Positions 1 to 7,626 of a stretch of DNA of 64,000 nt are shown piece after piece. Numbering within the stretch: the first letter of the stretch is position 1; every line of letters begins with the position of its first letter. The notes beneath the pieces are model-generated. The model was not told where the DNA came from and made no database searches. It saw only the letters and a program-made list of their open reading frames with translations. The stretch covers positions 1-64,000 of the forward strand of contig JACPFR010000028.1 in the NCBI GenBank assembly GCA_016182905.1. The letters run 5' to 3'. This DNA is from Elusimicrobiota bacterium (GTDB lineage: Bacteria; Elusimicrobiota; Elusimicrobia; UBA1565; UBA9628). A program made the translations under genes and the position numbers.

Positions 1-58
1 CCCATGCGGTCACCGGCTTGTCGGTAAATTCGTACGGCAATTCGGTGATAGCTTGCAC
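1..58 (-). CDS. Possible transposase N-terminus, cut by window edge
   Basis: A GTG start lies about 7 nt after a GAGGAT ribosome-binding site on the minus strand. The 19 visible codons read MQAITELPYEFTDKPVTAWG with no stop before the edge. The PVTAWG segment resembles the start of IS1380-like DDE transposases, but I recall this only loosely and the catalytic region is outside the window. It could be any small unknown gene. If it is a transposase, it would mark the left side of the accessory block. Confidence 0.3.
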   Translation of the reverse strand, partial: MQAITELPYEFTDKPVTAW

Positions 59-125
59 AGTTTTATCCTCGACCCGGCCGTCTCCCTCGACGGGATTTCA
101 GCAGATTAAGCGGTGTCGCGCAAAA

Positions 126-257
126 TCAGGATTGAGGATAGTTTAAATCGAGATCGGCTGCTCGAGCCCCCCGTCGCTGGCGACGAAAGCCGATCAATAA
201 CCCGCCGACGGACGCCGTCGCCGCGATCAGCATCGCCGCGGCGCAGAGTGGGCACAT
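126..257 (-). CDS. Small membrane protein, 43 aa, downstream of DUF899
   Basis: ATG start with a strong GGAGGAG ribosome-binding site 6 nt upstream, just after the stop of the DUF899 gene on the same strand. The product begins MCPLCAAAML with a CxxC pair, followed by one hydrophobic segment (about residues 5-24, ending in GGLLIGF) and a basic cluster RRQRRG, as expected for a single-pass inner-membrane miniprotein with a cytoplasmic basic tail. It is probably the last cistron of the ArsR-AHSA1-DUF899 operon. I know of similar short CPxC membrane proteins beside such operons, but no function is established here. Confidence 0.55.
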   Translation of the reverse strand: MCPLCAAAMLIAATASVGGLLIGFRRQRRGARAADLDLNYPQS

Positions 258-275
258 GTTCGCTCCTCCCGCGCC

Positions 276-1061
276 TCAGCGCTTGCCGTACTCGTCGTGA
301 CGGCGCCACCAGGGGCCGGCCTCGTTGCGGCCTTTGGGAGCGCGGTCGAGCCATTGATACATCCCCCACAGGCCGTCGAGCCCGCGCGCGTAGGTCGAGT
401 AGGCGTGGTAGACGGCGCCGCCCTTCCTCACGAACGAGCTCATGCCCGGCAGTTCGCGCAAGTAGGTGGCCGCGTCGGTCCCGCACGAGGCCGCGAACTG
501 CTTAGGCGCGTCGGGCATCGCGCGCGACACGTCCGTGGACATGGGGGGCTGGCGCCGGTAGTTGTATTCGACGCCCTTCTCGAACTGCTGCTCCACGGTG
601 AACCCGACGCCGTAGTCGAAGTTGAAGTCGCCGCCGTGGGAGGACGCCCACGGGAACGTCCACCCCATCCGCTTCTTGTACGCCTTCAGCTTGGCCAGCG
701 GTGCCCGCGAGACCGCCCACAGCATCACGTCGTGGTCGGCCAAGTGGACGGCGAAGCCGTTGAAGCCGTCGGCGATCGCAGAGCAGGACGGACAGCCGGC
801 GGCGTAGTCAGGCCCGAACATGAAGTGATAAACCAGCAGTTGGGAGCGCCCCTGGAACAGGTCCGCCAGCGAGGCTGCCCCCTCCTCGGTCGCGAACGCG
901 TATTTCTTCTCGACGCGGACCCACGGCAGCTCCTGCCGCTTCAACGCCAGCTCGTCGCCGCGCCGCGTGTGCTCCTTCTCCTCTTTAAGCAGCTTGAGCC
1001 GCGCCTTCAGCCACTCCTCGCGCGTTCCGACCGCGTGCATCGTCGCCGTTTTCGTTTTCAT
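276..1061 (-). CDS. DUF899 family thioredoxin-like protein
   Basis: This 261-residue protein has the full-length layout of the DUF899 family, a thioredoxin-fold group of unknown enzymology often encoded beside ArsR/AHSA1 genes. Recognisable parts are the charged N-terminal helix with the ELPWVRVEK strand, the segment LVYHFMFGPDYAAGCPSCSA with its CPSC pair in the thioredoxin-like position, the HDVMLWAVSRAPL stretch and the FPWASSHGGDFNFDYGV block. It follows the AHSA1 gene by 12 nt on the same strand, so it is expected to be co-transcribed and controlled by the ArsR regulator. The substrate is unknown. A second start at the internal MHAVGT would shorten the protein by 7 residues. Confidence 0.88.
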   Translation of the reverse strand: MKTKTATMHAVGTREEWLKARLKLLKEEKEHTRRGDELALKRQELPWVRVEKKYAFATEEGAASLADLFQGRSQLLVYHFMFGPDYAAGCPSCSAIADGFNGFAVHLADHDVMLWAVSRAPLAKLKAYKKRMGWTFPWASSHGGDFNFDYGVGFTVEQQFEKGVEYNYRRQPPMSTDVSRAMPDAPKQFAASCGTDAATYLRELPGMSSFVRKGGAVYHAYSTYARGLDGLWGMYQWLDRAPKGRNEAGPWWRRHDEYGKR

Positions 1062-1073
1062 GATCGCCTCCGC

Positions 1074-1580
1074 TCAGCAGCCCTTCGCGTCTTTCGGCAG
1101 GACGAACGCGATCGCCTCGCCCGTCTCCAGCAGGCTCTTCAGGCTGCTGATCACCGCCGGCCAGCCGTTGTTGATGCCCTGGAACGAGTTCGGGTCCGTC
1201 ACGATGTCCTCGGGGAGGAGGTTCTCGTGGATGAGGCGCAGCTTCACCTGGTCGCCCATGGGCGTGAGCTCATAGGTCACGCGCGAGAGGCCGTCGCGCT
1301 TGGCGGCCTTCTCCGGCGTGTCGATCACCTTCCAGGTGTACGTGAGCCTCTTGTACTTCTCGCAGGCCAGGACCTCGCCGGCGTGGTCGCCTTTCTGCTC
1401 CATGCCCTTGGGCGGAACGATGCGGATGCGGCCGCCCACCCGCTGCTCCACCTCGACGCGGAAGCCGAACCAGTACTTCTCGCTGAAGTCGCCGCTGGTC
1501 AGCGCCTCCCACAGCTTCTCCGGCGTGGTGCGGATGAAGGTCGCATAGACAAAAGTCTCCGTCTTCGTTCTCGTGGTCAT
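1074..1580 (-). CDS. SRPBCC/AHSA1-domain protein
   Basis: 168-residue protein covering a single START/Bet v1-like AHSA1 (Aha1 C-terminal homology) domain. The typical opening 'FVYATFIRTTPEKLWEALT' is followed by the strand-rich core (GGRIRIVPPKG, RLTYTWKVID, VTYELTPMGD) and the C-terminal helix beginning GWPAVISSLKSLLETG. Members bind hydrophobic small molecules or act in detoxification; no ligand can be read from the sequence. The start codon lies 1 nt past the stop of the upstream arsR-like gene, so the pair is translationally coupled. The association of ArsR regulator, AHSA1 and DUF899 is common in environmental bacteria. Confidence 0.9.
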   Translation of the reverse strand: MTTRTKTETFVYATFIRTTPEKLWEALTSGDFSEKYWFGFRVEVEQRVGGRIRIVPPKGMEQKGDHAGEVLACEKYKRLTYTWKVIDTPEKAAKRDGLSRVTYELTPMGDQVKLRLIHENLLPEDIVTDPNSFQGINNGWPAVISSLKSLLETGEAIAFVLPKDAKGC

Positions 1581-1581
1581 G

Positions 1582-1914
1582 TCATCTCTCCAATTGAGAC
1601 TTCAGATTCCGCAGGGCGTCCAGGCGGCCCTCCTCGAAGGGCCGGATCCAGCGCCGCGCGATGTCGTGGATCGGCACGGCATTGAGGTAGTGCAGTCGCT
1701 CGCGGCCGACACGCCGCGTCTCCACCAGCCCCGCCTCCTCCAGCTGGTCGAGGTGCTTGGTCACCGCCTGCCGGCTCATGTCCATGCCCTCGCACAGCTC
1801 GTTGAGGGTGCGCCCGCTCTTGACGCGCAGGCGGTCCAGCAGGCGGCGACGGCCCGCGTCGGCCAGGGCCTTGAAGACCAGATCGGCGGCGCTCACGGCG
1901 GCGTGTTTTTCCAC
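1582..1914 (-). CDS. ArsR-family HTH transcriptional regulator
   Basis: 110-residue winged-helix regulator. It shows the ArsR pattern FKALADAGRRRLLDRL, then the recognition helix region SRQAVTKHLDQLEEAGLV and the wing VETRRVGRERLHYLN. No CVC metal-binding motif is present, so it belongs to the non-metal subgroup that pairs with AHSA1 proteins. The GTG start sits only 5 nt after the -10 hexamer TATAAT, which implies a leaderless transcript. It heads the operon with the AHSA1 and DUF899 genes and very probably represses it through the 16-bp palindrome located between its own -35 and -10 boxes. Confidence 0.9.
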   Translation of the reverse strand: MEKHAAVSAADLVFKALADAGRRRLLDRLRVKSGRTLNELCEGMDMSRQAVTKHLDQLEEAGLVETRRVGRERLHYLNAVPIHDIARRWIRPFEEGRLDALRNLKSQLER

Positions 1915-1919
1915 ACCCC

Positions 1920-1949
1920 ATTATATGCAACTAATTAGTTGCCTGTCAA
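1920..1949 (-). promoter_or_regulatory. Promoter with embedded palindromic operator of the arsR operon
   Basis: Reading the minus strand: TTGACA (1949-1944), an 18-bp spacer, then TATAAT (1925-1920), followed after 5 nt by the GTG start of the regulator. The perfect 16-bp palindrome GCAACTAATTAGTTGC (1927-1942) fills almost the entire spacer, so a bound dimer would exclude RNA polymerase. Autoregulation by the ArsR protein is inferred from position. Confidence 0.85.
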
Positions 1950-2001
1950 GGCCCAAATAAAAATTCGGCGCCCGGCGCCGCCCATTTGATATGATGACGC
2001 C

Positions 2002-2085
2002 GCAGGGGAGCTCGATACATCGGGCTGAGAGGGCCTTAAGAGGCCGACCCTAACAACCTGATCTGGGTAATTCCAGCGGAGGGAC
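2002..2085 (+). promoter_or_regulatory. TPP (thiamine pyrophosphate) riboswitch, THI element
   Basis: The conserved THI-box sequence blocks appear in order: CAGGGGAG at the 5' end of P1, GGCTGAGAGGG in the pyrimidine-binding arm, GACCCT, then AACCTGATCTGGGTAATTCC and AGCGGAGGGA closing P1. The final GGAGGG is also the Shine-Dalgarno sequence of the next gene, with its ATG 3-4 nt later, so control is most likely at translation initiation. A possible -10 (TATGAT, 1990-1995) would place the transcript start at the beginning of the element. No convincing -35 is visible. Confidence 0.93.
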
Positions 2086-2086
2086 G

Positions 2087-2893
2087 ATGAAAGAGATATT
2101 CATGCCGTTCGCGTCCTGCGGGCGGCTTTTTTTATTCCTACTGCTCCTCGCCGGACGGCTGCAGGCCGCCCCGGCGGGTCTCGGCAGGATGCCGTCGGCC
2201 GTCGCGTTCCGGGCGAGCCTCGAGCAGGCCCGCCTGCTGCCGCTCCAAGCCGTCGTGCTGGACATGGACGGCGTGGTCGCGCTCAACAGCGGGGCGCTCT
2301 GGACCCAGCACGGGCAAGCGTTCCTGCGAACGGTCGCCCCTGCCTGGGCCGAGGGCGACCTCAAGCACATCAAGTGGAAGAGCCTGCCTGAGGTTCACCG
2401 CTGGATCACGCAGAACCGCGGGGCGACGCTCGGATACGAGGAATACACGCGGCGGCGCGAAGCCGTGGCTTCCACGATCTACGGCACGCTCGCGGCGCTC
2501 GAGCCGACCCTTCTCGAGACGACCGACGCCCTGAAAGCAGCCGGCGTACCCGTGGCCCTCGCCTCGGCGAACACACGATTCTCCGTGGGAAGAATGATCG
2601 ACCGGTTCCAGCTGGAAAGCGCCTTCGGCGCCGTGGTCAGCTCCGACGATCTGCCGCCCGATCAAAGAGCGCTCGGCAAGTCGCAGACGCACTTATTGGC
2701 CCTCCGACGGCTGGGCGCCTCTCCGCGCCATACTCTGGCCGTCGAAGACACAGCCGCCGGCATCGAAGCGGCGCGCAAGGCCGGGCTGTTGGTCGCAGGT
2801 CTGCGAAACGGATACAACGACGACGAGGACTTCTCCGCCGCCCACTTCGTCATCCGTGAGATTCGCGAGATCATCGCCCTGTTCCGACGATGA
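2087..2893 (+). CDS. Exported HAD-family phosphatase under TPP riboswitch control
   Basis: 268-residue haloacid-dehalogenase-superfamily hydrolase. All four HAD motifs are visible: VVLDMDGVV (motif I, nucleophile Asp, about residue 60), ASANT (motif II), GKSQ (motif III Lys) and VEDTAAG (motif IV). A helical cap lies between motifs I and II, as in the beta-phosphoglucomutase-like group. The first 27 residues, with the core FLFLLLLAG and ending near LQAAP, look like a signal peptide, so the enzyme probably acts in the periplasm. The riboswitch predicts a thiamine-related substrate; dephosphorylation of thiamine phosphates before uptake is a plausible role (inference). A DUF1579 gene overlaps its stop codon. 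Confidence 0.88.
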   Translation: MKEIFMPFASCGRLFLFLLLLAGRLQAAPAGLGRMPSAVAFRASLEQARLLPLQAVVLDMDGVVALNSGALWTQHGQAFLRTVAPAWAEGDLKHIKWKSLPEVHRWITQNRGATLGYEEYTRRREAVASTIYGTLAALEPTLLETTDALKAAGVPVALASANTRFSVGRMIDRFQLESAFGAVVSSDDLPPDQRALGKSQTHLLALRRLGASPRHTLAVEDTAAGIEAARKAGLLVAGLRNGYNDDEDFSAAHFVIREIREIIALFRR

Positions 2894-3414
2894 GGCTCCT
2901 TATACTTCTCGCCGGGCTGGCATGGTCCGCCGACGCGACCGTTCCCGGCCGCCATCACGAGCGCCTCGCCGACTTCGCCGGCACATGGGATATCCATGCG
3001 CGCTTCTGGCGGCAGCCCGAGACGGCGCCGCATGAGAGCGCCGGCACAGCCGAGCTCCGTCTTATCCTCGGCGGCCGCTTCCTCGAACAACGCCAAGAAG
3101 GCCGCCATCTCGGCAAGCCCACCTCCGGCGTAGGCTATGTCGGCTTCGACAACACGAAGGGCCGGTATGTCTCACTCTGGCTCGACGACCTCAGCACGGC
3201 CATCATGCGAACGGAGGGCCCGCCCGACCCCTCGGGTAAGGCGATCCGCACCCGCGGAACGATCGATGACGCCGCCTCGGGCAAGCCGCTGCGCATCGAG
3301 GAAGTGATGACGCTCGTCGGGCCCGACCGGTTCACCTACGAGGCCTGGATCGGCCCGCCCGAGGGCAAGCTTGTGCGCGTCATGGAGATCGTCTACTCGC
3401 GCCGCCGGCTTTGA
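2890..3414 (+). CDS. Exported DUF1579-like protein
   Basis: 174-residue protein whose short hydrophobic N-terminus (MRLLILLAGLAWSADA) looks like a signal peptide. The remainder matches the DUF1579 layout: LADFAGTWDIHARFW near residue 28, AELRLILGGRFLEQ, a VGYVGFDNTKGRYVSLW strand pair and FTYEAWIGPPEGKLVRVMEI at the end. These are small lipocalin-like beta-barrel proteins of unknown ligand. The ATG overlaps the stop of the HAD phosphatase gene by 4 nt, so it is translationally coupled and falls under the same TPP riboswitch. A thiamine-related binding role would be speculation. Confidence 0.8.
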   Translation: MRLLILLAGLAWSADATVPGRHHERLADFAGTWDIHARFWRQPETAPHESAGTAELRLILGGRFLEQRQEGRHLGKPTSGVGYVGFDNTKGRYVSLWLDDLSTAIMRTEGPPDPSGKAIRTRGTIDDAASGKPLRIEEVMTLVGPDRFTYEAWIGPPEGKLVRVMEIVYSRRRL

Positions 3415-3420
3415 GCGCTA

Positions 3421-3445
3421 GCCGCGCTTGACGCGGCGGCGGCTT
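3421..3445 (+). terminator. Weak hairpin after the DUF1579 gene
   Basis: GCCGCG-CTTGA-CGCGGC forms a 6-bp G+C-rich stem directly after the stop codon, followed by GGCGGCTTTGG with only three T residues. It may end the riboswitch operon. The remaining bases up to 3534 hold no convincing gene. Confidence 0.3.
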
Positions 3446-3534
3446 TGGCCTATCCTGAGCGTGATGCCGGCAAAAACCAGCAAGCGGGAGTTTGGCTCAT
3501 GGTCCGCTTAGACCAGCCCATAACCCGACAAAAG

Positions 3535-3716
3535 AAAAGCCCTCCATTGCCGGAGGGCTTTCGACTATCCTTGAGGATAGTTGCGTCAAAATTGGCTGCG
3601 GGAAACAGACGATATCAGAACCTGGCTTTTTGAAAATGAGGCGAATAATTCAGCATTGCGTCTGACTTGAATACGCGAGCAGTGAATGGGAACAGGACGA
3701 TTCTAGAACGGCTACC
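3535..3716 (-). repeat. Recurring intergenic element, copy E1 (terminator plus tRNA-3'-end-like sequence)
   Basis: On the minus strand this follows the caspase gene. It holds a decayed T-arm-like block (3688-3716), a second one containing GAACCTGG (plus-strand reading, 3618-3625), the core GTCAAAATTGGCTGC (plus strand, 3585-3599), the 16-bp palindrome CTATCCTTGAGGATAG (3565-3580) and a Rho-independent terminator with stem AGCCCTCC/GGAGGGCT (3538-3559) followed by TTTTCTTTT. Copy E5 at 12357 has the same blocks at the same spacing, with 103 nt from core to second T-arm block in both. The plus-strand string CTGCGGGA next to the core is identical to the acceptor end of the tRNA-Gln at 16950. Confidence 0.75.
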
Positions 3717-3757
3717 GCCGCCATCGGCACCTACTCACCGCGGTGATGCACCTCAGC

Positions 3758-5455
3758 TCAGCGCGCGACCTCAAGACCCGCTTCCCCGATCAAGGTCGGT
3801 GTCTGCGAACGGTTCTGACGGCGGGCGGCGTCCTGGACCTTCGGGGTGAGATATTCATGCAACGCGCGCGCGGACAGCACACCGTCCGCGCCGCGAGCCG
3901 CGCTCGTCAAGCCTTTGAGCAGGTGGTAAGTGAACAGTCCGTGGCCTTGCTCGTCAGCGGTCGAAGCGATCTCGTTGCCCGCGGCGGCAGCGAGCACGGT
4001 CAGGTTCTTCGGAACCGCGGCGCTCGCGACATGCGCGACCAGTGGGCGCGCGCCCTTGGCAAGAACCGAACGTCCGCCGGAACCCGAGAAGCAGGCGTCG
4101 AGCGCGACAAGCACGGAGCGAGACTCGAGCGCGCCCAGCTTCTCGTACAGGCGCGCGATGGGATAGGCCGTGTTCTCGAGGAAGCCGGGGTCGCCGTCCC
4201 ACGGCACGAGATAGGTCTTGCCGCTGACCGGGTCCGGCGCTCCGTGGCCGGAGAAGTAGAACACCACGCGCGAGTCCGAAGTCACGTTGCGCGGCAGCCA
4301 GGTCTCGACAAACTTCTCGATAGCCGAGCGCGAGGCCTTCTCTCCGGAGAGCAGCACGACGTTGCGGCTCGGGAAGCCCTGGGCGATGAGATGATTCTTG
4401 ACCGCCTCCGCGTCGCGCTCGCCGTATGCAGCCTCGACGAGGTCGGAGTATTTTGTCACGCCGACGACGACGGCGAGGTCGGACGGGCGCGCGGGGCGTC
4501 GGTATGACGGCTGGTCCACATCCGAGCTCGGCTCGGGCGGAGCTCCGGCGGTCACGCGCTTCGCCGAGGCCTTCTCGACGGCGGCCGCGACGATGCTCGC
4601 GAGTTCCTCCCTCGTCGTCCCGCCCGCAGCGGCTGGCGCGCGGCGCTCGGCGGCGAGACGCTGGATCAGAGCGATCGAGTTGCGCGCGGCCTGGAGCTGA
4701 TTTTGCTCATAGACTCCGGCATAGGGCCGTGAGAGCTTGCCTTGCCAGTATGTGACGCTCCGCTCGAGAGCTGCGATCGCCGGCTCCGGGTCGGCGCCCT
4801 TTTCGAGCATCAAACGGACCGTCGCGATATGCCCATGGCTCGCCGCCTTGCCGAGTAGCGGCTCGCCCTGATAGCCCTCATCGTTCGGGTTGGCCCCACG
4901 CTCGAGCAGGAGCTTGGCGACGCCAGGGTGATTATTGGTGATAGCGAAGTGCAGGGGCGAATAACCGTTCTCTCGCCTGGCGTTGGGGTCCACGCCCGCG
5001 TCCAGCAGCATCCGGGCCGCTTCAACGTGGCCGGGCGTCTCGCCGCCGGCCCCGGGCAAGCCCGCCGCCGCCCCGTCGATCGGTCTCCAATCCGCATCTA
5101 CGCCGCGCGCCGGCGCGCCCTTCGCGAGCAAGTCGCGGACAGACTCGGCCCGCCCCAGCGCGGCCGCGAAGTAGAGCGCCGCGGGGCATCCGCGCTCGAC
5201 GGCGGCCGGCAGGATCGCGTCGGCCATGCGGCCCCCGTTGTAGAAAAGGCGGGAGACGGCCGAACGCCCGTCGACGTCTTTCGCGCACGGATCAGCTCCC
5301 TCCTTGAGTTGGGCCCGAATCGAGACCGCGTCCGCGTTCTGCGCGGCTGCATTGAGCGGATTGAGGACGACCGTCGGGCGCGACGGGCCTCCGGCACAGG
5401 ACGCGAGCAAGAGGGTGAGCGGTAGGGCCGCGAGGGCGGCGCGAAGTCGAGACAT
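3758..5455 (-). CDS. Lipoprotein caspase-like (C14) peptidase with ankyrin repeats
   Basis: The start is placed at the ATG giving MSRLRAALAALPLTLLLASC, a lipoprotein signal with the lipidated Cys at residue 20; a TATAAT hexamer ends 6 nt before it. The 565-residue product has ankyrin-type repeats from about residue 55 to 225 (for example NGYSPLHFAITNNHPGVAKLL), a Pro/Ala-rich linker, and a C-terminal caspase/metacaspase domain from about 325. The catalytic dyad is visible as VVFYFSGHGAP (His404) and VLVALDACFSGSG (Cys455). It should be an envelope-anchored cysteine peptidase with protein-binding repeats; the target is unknown. Longer upstream starts in frame lack a signal sequence. Two paralogues lie at 5785-7446 and 29617-30915. 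Confidence 0.9.
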   Translation of the reverse strand: MSRLRAALAALPLTLLLASCAGGPSRPTVVLNPLNAAAQNADAVSIRAQLKEGADPCAKDVDGRSAVSRLFYNGGRMADAILPAAVERGCPAALYFAAALGRAESVRDLLAKGAPARGVDADWRPIDGAAAGLPGAGGETPGHVEAARMLLDAGVDPNARRENGYSPLHFAITNNHPGVAKLLLERGANPNDEGYQGEPLLGKAASHGHIATVRLMLEKGADPEPAIAALERSVTYWQGKLSRPYAGVYEQNQLQAARNSIALIQRLAAERRAPAAAGGTTREELASIVAAAVEKASAKRVTAGAPPEPSSDVDQPSYRRPARPSDLAVVVGVTKYSDLVEAAYGERDAEAVKNHLIAQGFPSRNVVLLSGEKASRSAIEKFVETWLPRNVTSDSRVVFYFSGHGAPDPVSGKTYLVPWDGDPGFLENTAYPIARLYEKLGALESRSVLVALDACFSGSGGRSVLAKGARPLVAHVASAAVPKNLTVLAAAAGNEIASTADEQGHGLFTYHLLKGLTSAARGADGVLSARALHEYLTPKVQDAARRQNRSQTPTLIGEAGLEVAR

Positions 5456-5597
5456 GGTTTGATTATACGAGTTGGGAGCCGCTTTCCAGTAGTGTGCGCG
5501 GCGCGTTCGTCCTGGGAATATCAACGTCGCCCCGATTCGCAGGTCAACCTATTCCAGGAAAAGATCGAGTCCTAATCCGGGCGGCGCGATGAGCATG

Positions 5598-5755
5598 AAA
5601 AAAGCCCTTCACCTTGAAGGGCCATTTTGCGACGAAATTTGGCTGCCGGATTGGACAAACTTCGCAGCTGGCTCCGGGATGCCGGAGACGTTTTTCGGAG
5701 AATTGCCGAATTCAAATCACTGGAATACGGTCAGGCGGCATCCTCGAACTCGGCC
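5598..5755 (-). repeat. Recurring intergenic element, copy E2
   Basis: The minus strand has a strong terminator, GCCCTTC-AAGGT-GAAGGGC followed by TTTTTTC (5604-5622 and on to 5598). The core CGAAATTTGGCTGCC (plus strand, 5633-5647) comes next, with a T-arm-like tail containing TTCGCAGCTGGC and a second block GGAATACGG...TCGAACTCGGC near 5732-5753. The spacing matches E1 and E5. The element lies between the stop of the 5785-7446 gene and the promoter of the 3758-5455 gene. The remaining sequence from 5456 to 5597 holds only the caspase promoter. Confidence 0.65.
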
Positions 5756-5784
5756 GGCGCGAACCGGCCAGCCGGGAAGCCCCC

Positions 5785-7446
5785 TCATCGTAAGGACCAT
5801 GATCCGTCGCCCTGGAGCTGCGGTGTCTGATCGCGGTTGAGGCGGCGCGCCTCGTCCTGCACGCGCGGCGTCAGGTAGTCCAGGAGCGCTTGGGGCGTCG
5901 TCTTGCCCGCGCTGAGGCCCTGAAGCAGAAAATAGGTGAAGGCCCCATGGCCCTTGTCATCGAGCGAGCCGGAGATCTCGTTGGAAGCGGAGGCCGCGAG
6001 AACCGTGATCCTCGCGGGCGCGACGCCGGTCTCGATCTTTCCCACGAGAGGCCGCGCGCCGGATGCCAGCACCGAGCGTCCGCCGGCTCCGGAAAAACAG
6101 GAGTCCATGGCGACGAGTACCTGCTTGGCGGGAAGTTTCCCGAGCGTCTGGTAGAGCTGCCTGATGGAGTAGGCGGTCGATTCCAGGAAGTTGGGATCGC
6201 CGTCCCACGGCACGAGATAGGCCTGCCCGGTCTTTACCTCGGGCGCGCCATGGCCGGAGAAATAGAAGTACACGCGGCTGTCCGGCTTGGCCATGCGCGG
6301 CAGCCACTGCTCCAGATTCTTCACGAGCGAAGACCGGCTCGCCTTGGAGCCCTTGAGCAGGACGATGTTGCGCTCGGGCACACCGAGCGCGCGCATGTGA
6401 GCCTTGAACGCGTCCGCGTCCCGCTCGGCGTAAGGCGCCTTGGAGGCGATGTCGGAGTAGGTCTCGATGCCGACGACGACGGCCAGGTCGTCGGGACGCT
6501 CGCCCGATGAGAATCCGGGGGAGGACGGGGCGGGCAAGACCGGCGCCCTCGGCGTCGGCGAAGCGGCGGCGGGGACGGGGGCACCGCTGAGAGCCTGCGT
6601 GACCATGGCGACGATGGCCGAGTTGCCGCTCTCCTTGGCCAGCCGTTCGGCCGACATGCCGTCCTTGCTCTGGACCGACGCGTCCGCACCGCGGCGGGCC
6701 AGTTCCCGGGCCAAGGCGATATCACCGTTCTTGGTCGCGTACATGAAGGCCGTCCATCGGTTCACGCCCGACTTGTTCGGATCCGCGCCGCGCTCCAGGA
6801 GCAGCATGGCGACATCAACGCACCCCTGCTCGGCGGCGTGAAGCAGGGCCGTCGGCGCGTCCGAACCGACAGCGTCAACGCCCACGCCGCGCTCGAGAAG
6901 CAAGCGGGCGGCCTCGAGTTTGCAGGCTTTGGCGGCGGCGATGAGCGCATTCGTCCGGTGATTATAAGTAAGGGTGCCGGGCGCGGCGCCCTTATCCAAC
7001 ATGAACCGCATCAGTTCGATGTCACCGTGGCCGGCGGCTCCCATCAAAACGGTGGCGCCGTAATCGTCGCGCTCGTCCACGCTCACTCCGCGGGCAAGCA
7101 ACTTGCGGCCCAGCGCAGGGTCGTGGAGAGCCCAACGAACGAAGGTTCCCTTCGGCGGAGGATGGCCGGCGTCCACGAGGCGGTGGACCACATCCTGGCG
7201 CCCTTTTTTGTCCGTCAACTCCCACAGCGTAGGGGTGCCGACAACATCCACGATGGGCCGCGCCGGATCGCGGGAACCGAGCTCGCGCATGACATCGTCG
7301 GCCGTGCCGCTCTCCATGGCCTTGTATGTGCGCTGGATTTTCCAAACATTGCCGCCCATGGCCATGCAGCCCGACATCGCGCAGGTGAGGCCGAGGAGCA
7401 CGGCAGCGGTCGCGGCGGCCAAAGGGATGGGGCGGGACTGTTTCAT
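5785..7446 (-). CDS. Lipoprotein caspase-like (C14) peptidase with ankyrin repeats, second copy
   Basis: From the chosen ATG the product is 553 residues and begins MKQSRPIPLAAATAAVLLGL with a lipobox ending MSGC (Cys27). Ankyrin-type repeats cover about residues 75-275 (for example GATVLMGAAGHGDIELMRFML and APTALLHAAEQGCVDVAMLL). A Pro/Ala linker leads to the caspase domain from about residue 315, with FSGHGAP (His399) and MDSCFSGAGG (Cys450). By eye the last 242 residues differ from the 29617-30915 protein at only about 33 positions, while the N-termini are unrelated. TATAGT lies 12 nt before the ATG. Earlier in-frame ATGs fall inside or directly at the -10 and are unlikely. It probably works at the envelope, and the substrate is unknown. 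Confidence 0.9.
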   Translation of the reverse strand: MKQSRPIPLAAATAAVLLGLTCAMSGCMAMGGNVWKIQRTYKAMESGTADDVMRELGSRDPARPIVDVVGTPTLWELTDKKGRQDVVHRLVDAGHPPPKGTFVRWALHDPALGRKLLARGVSVDERDDYGATVLMGAAGHGDIELMRFMLDKGAAPGTLTYNHRTNALIAAAKACKLEAARLLLERGVGVDAVGSDAPTALLHAAEQGCVDVAMLLLERGADPNKSGVNRWTAFMYATKNGDIALARELARRGADASVQSKDGMSAERLAKESGNSAIVAMVTQALSGAPVPAAASPTPRAPVLPAPSSPGFSSGERPDDLAVVVGIETYSDIASKAPYAERDADAFKAHMRALGVPERNIVLLKGSKASRSSLVKNLEQWLPRMAKPDSRVYFYFSGHGAPEVKTGQAYLVPWDGDPNFLESTAYSIRQLYQTLGKLPAKQVLVAMDSCFSGAGGRSVLASGARPLVGKIETGVAPARITVLAASASNEISGSLDDKGHGAFTYFLLQGLSAGKTTPQALLDYLTPRVQDEARRLNRDQTPQLQGDGSWSLR

Positions 7447-7482
7447 GACGATGAACATACTATAAATCACAAACCCCGAAAC

Positions 7483-7536
7483 GAAAAGCCCTCCTTTCGG
7501 AGGGCTCGTGTTCGCCGGGAGTCAAAGTTGGCTGCC
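7483..7536 (-). repeat. Recurring intergenic element, copy E3
   Basis: The hairpin AGCCCTCC-TTTC-GGAGGGCT (7487-7506) is followed on the minus strand by TTTTCGTTTC, a Rho-independent terminator for the GH3 gene. The core GTCAAAGTTGGCTGCC (plus strand) lies at 7521-7536. Only a trace of a T-arm (ATTCGATAG) follows. The stem is identical to that of E5 and nearly identical to the tRNA-Gln terminator at 16906. Confidence 0.7.
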
Positions 7537-7626
7537 TGAGCCATTCGATAGAAAGAACTTTCGAGGCCCGCTTCCGTTTGGCGCTCCCGACCCGAAAGCC
7601 GCGGCCGTGGCGAGGACGGCCATGAA

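Noticed and set aside
297-1685. Long plus-strand frame opposite the DUF899 and AHSA1 genes
   Set aside because: It mirrors two well-recognised minus-strand families and shows only Arg/Val/Leu-rich low-complexity sequence.
3594-3725. Functional tRNA genes inside elements E1 and E5
   Set aside because: Only T-arm-like and acceptor-like blocks occur; no D-arm or anticodon arm can be folded and the T-stem pairing is broken.
5456-5524. Earlier start for the first caspase
   Set aside because: The extra residues lack signal-peptide character and span the TATAAT promoter; the later ATG gives an exact lipoprotein signal.
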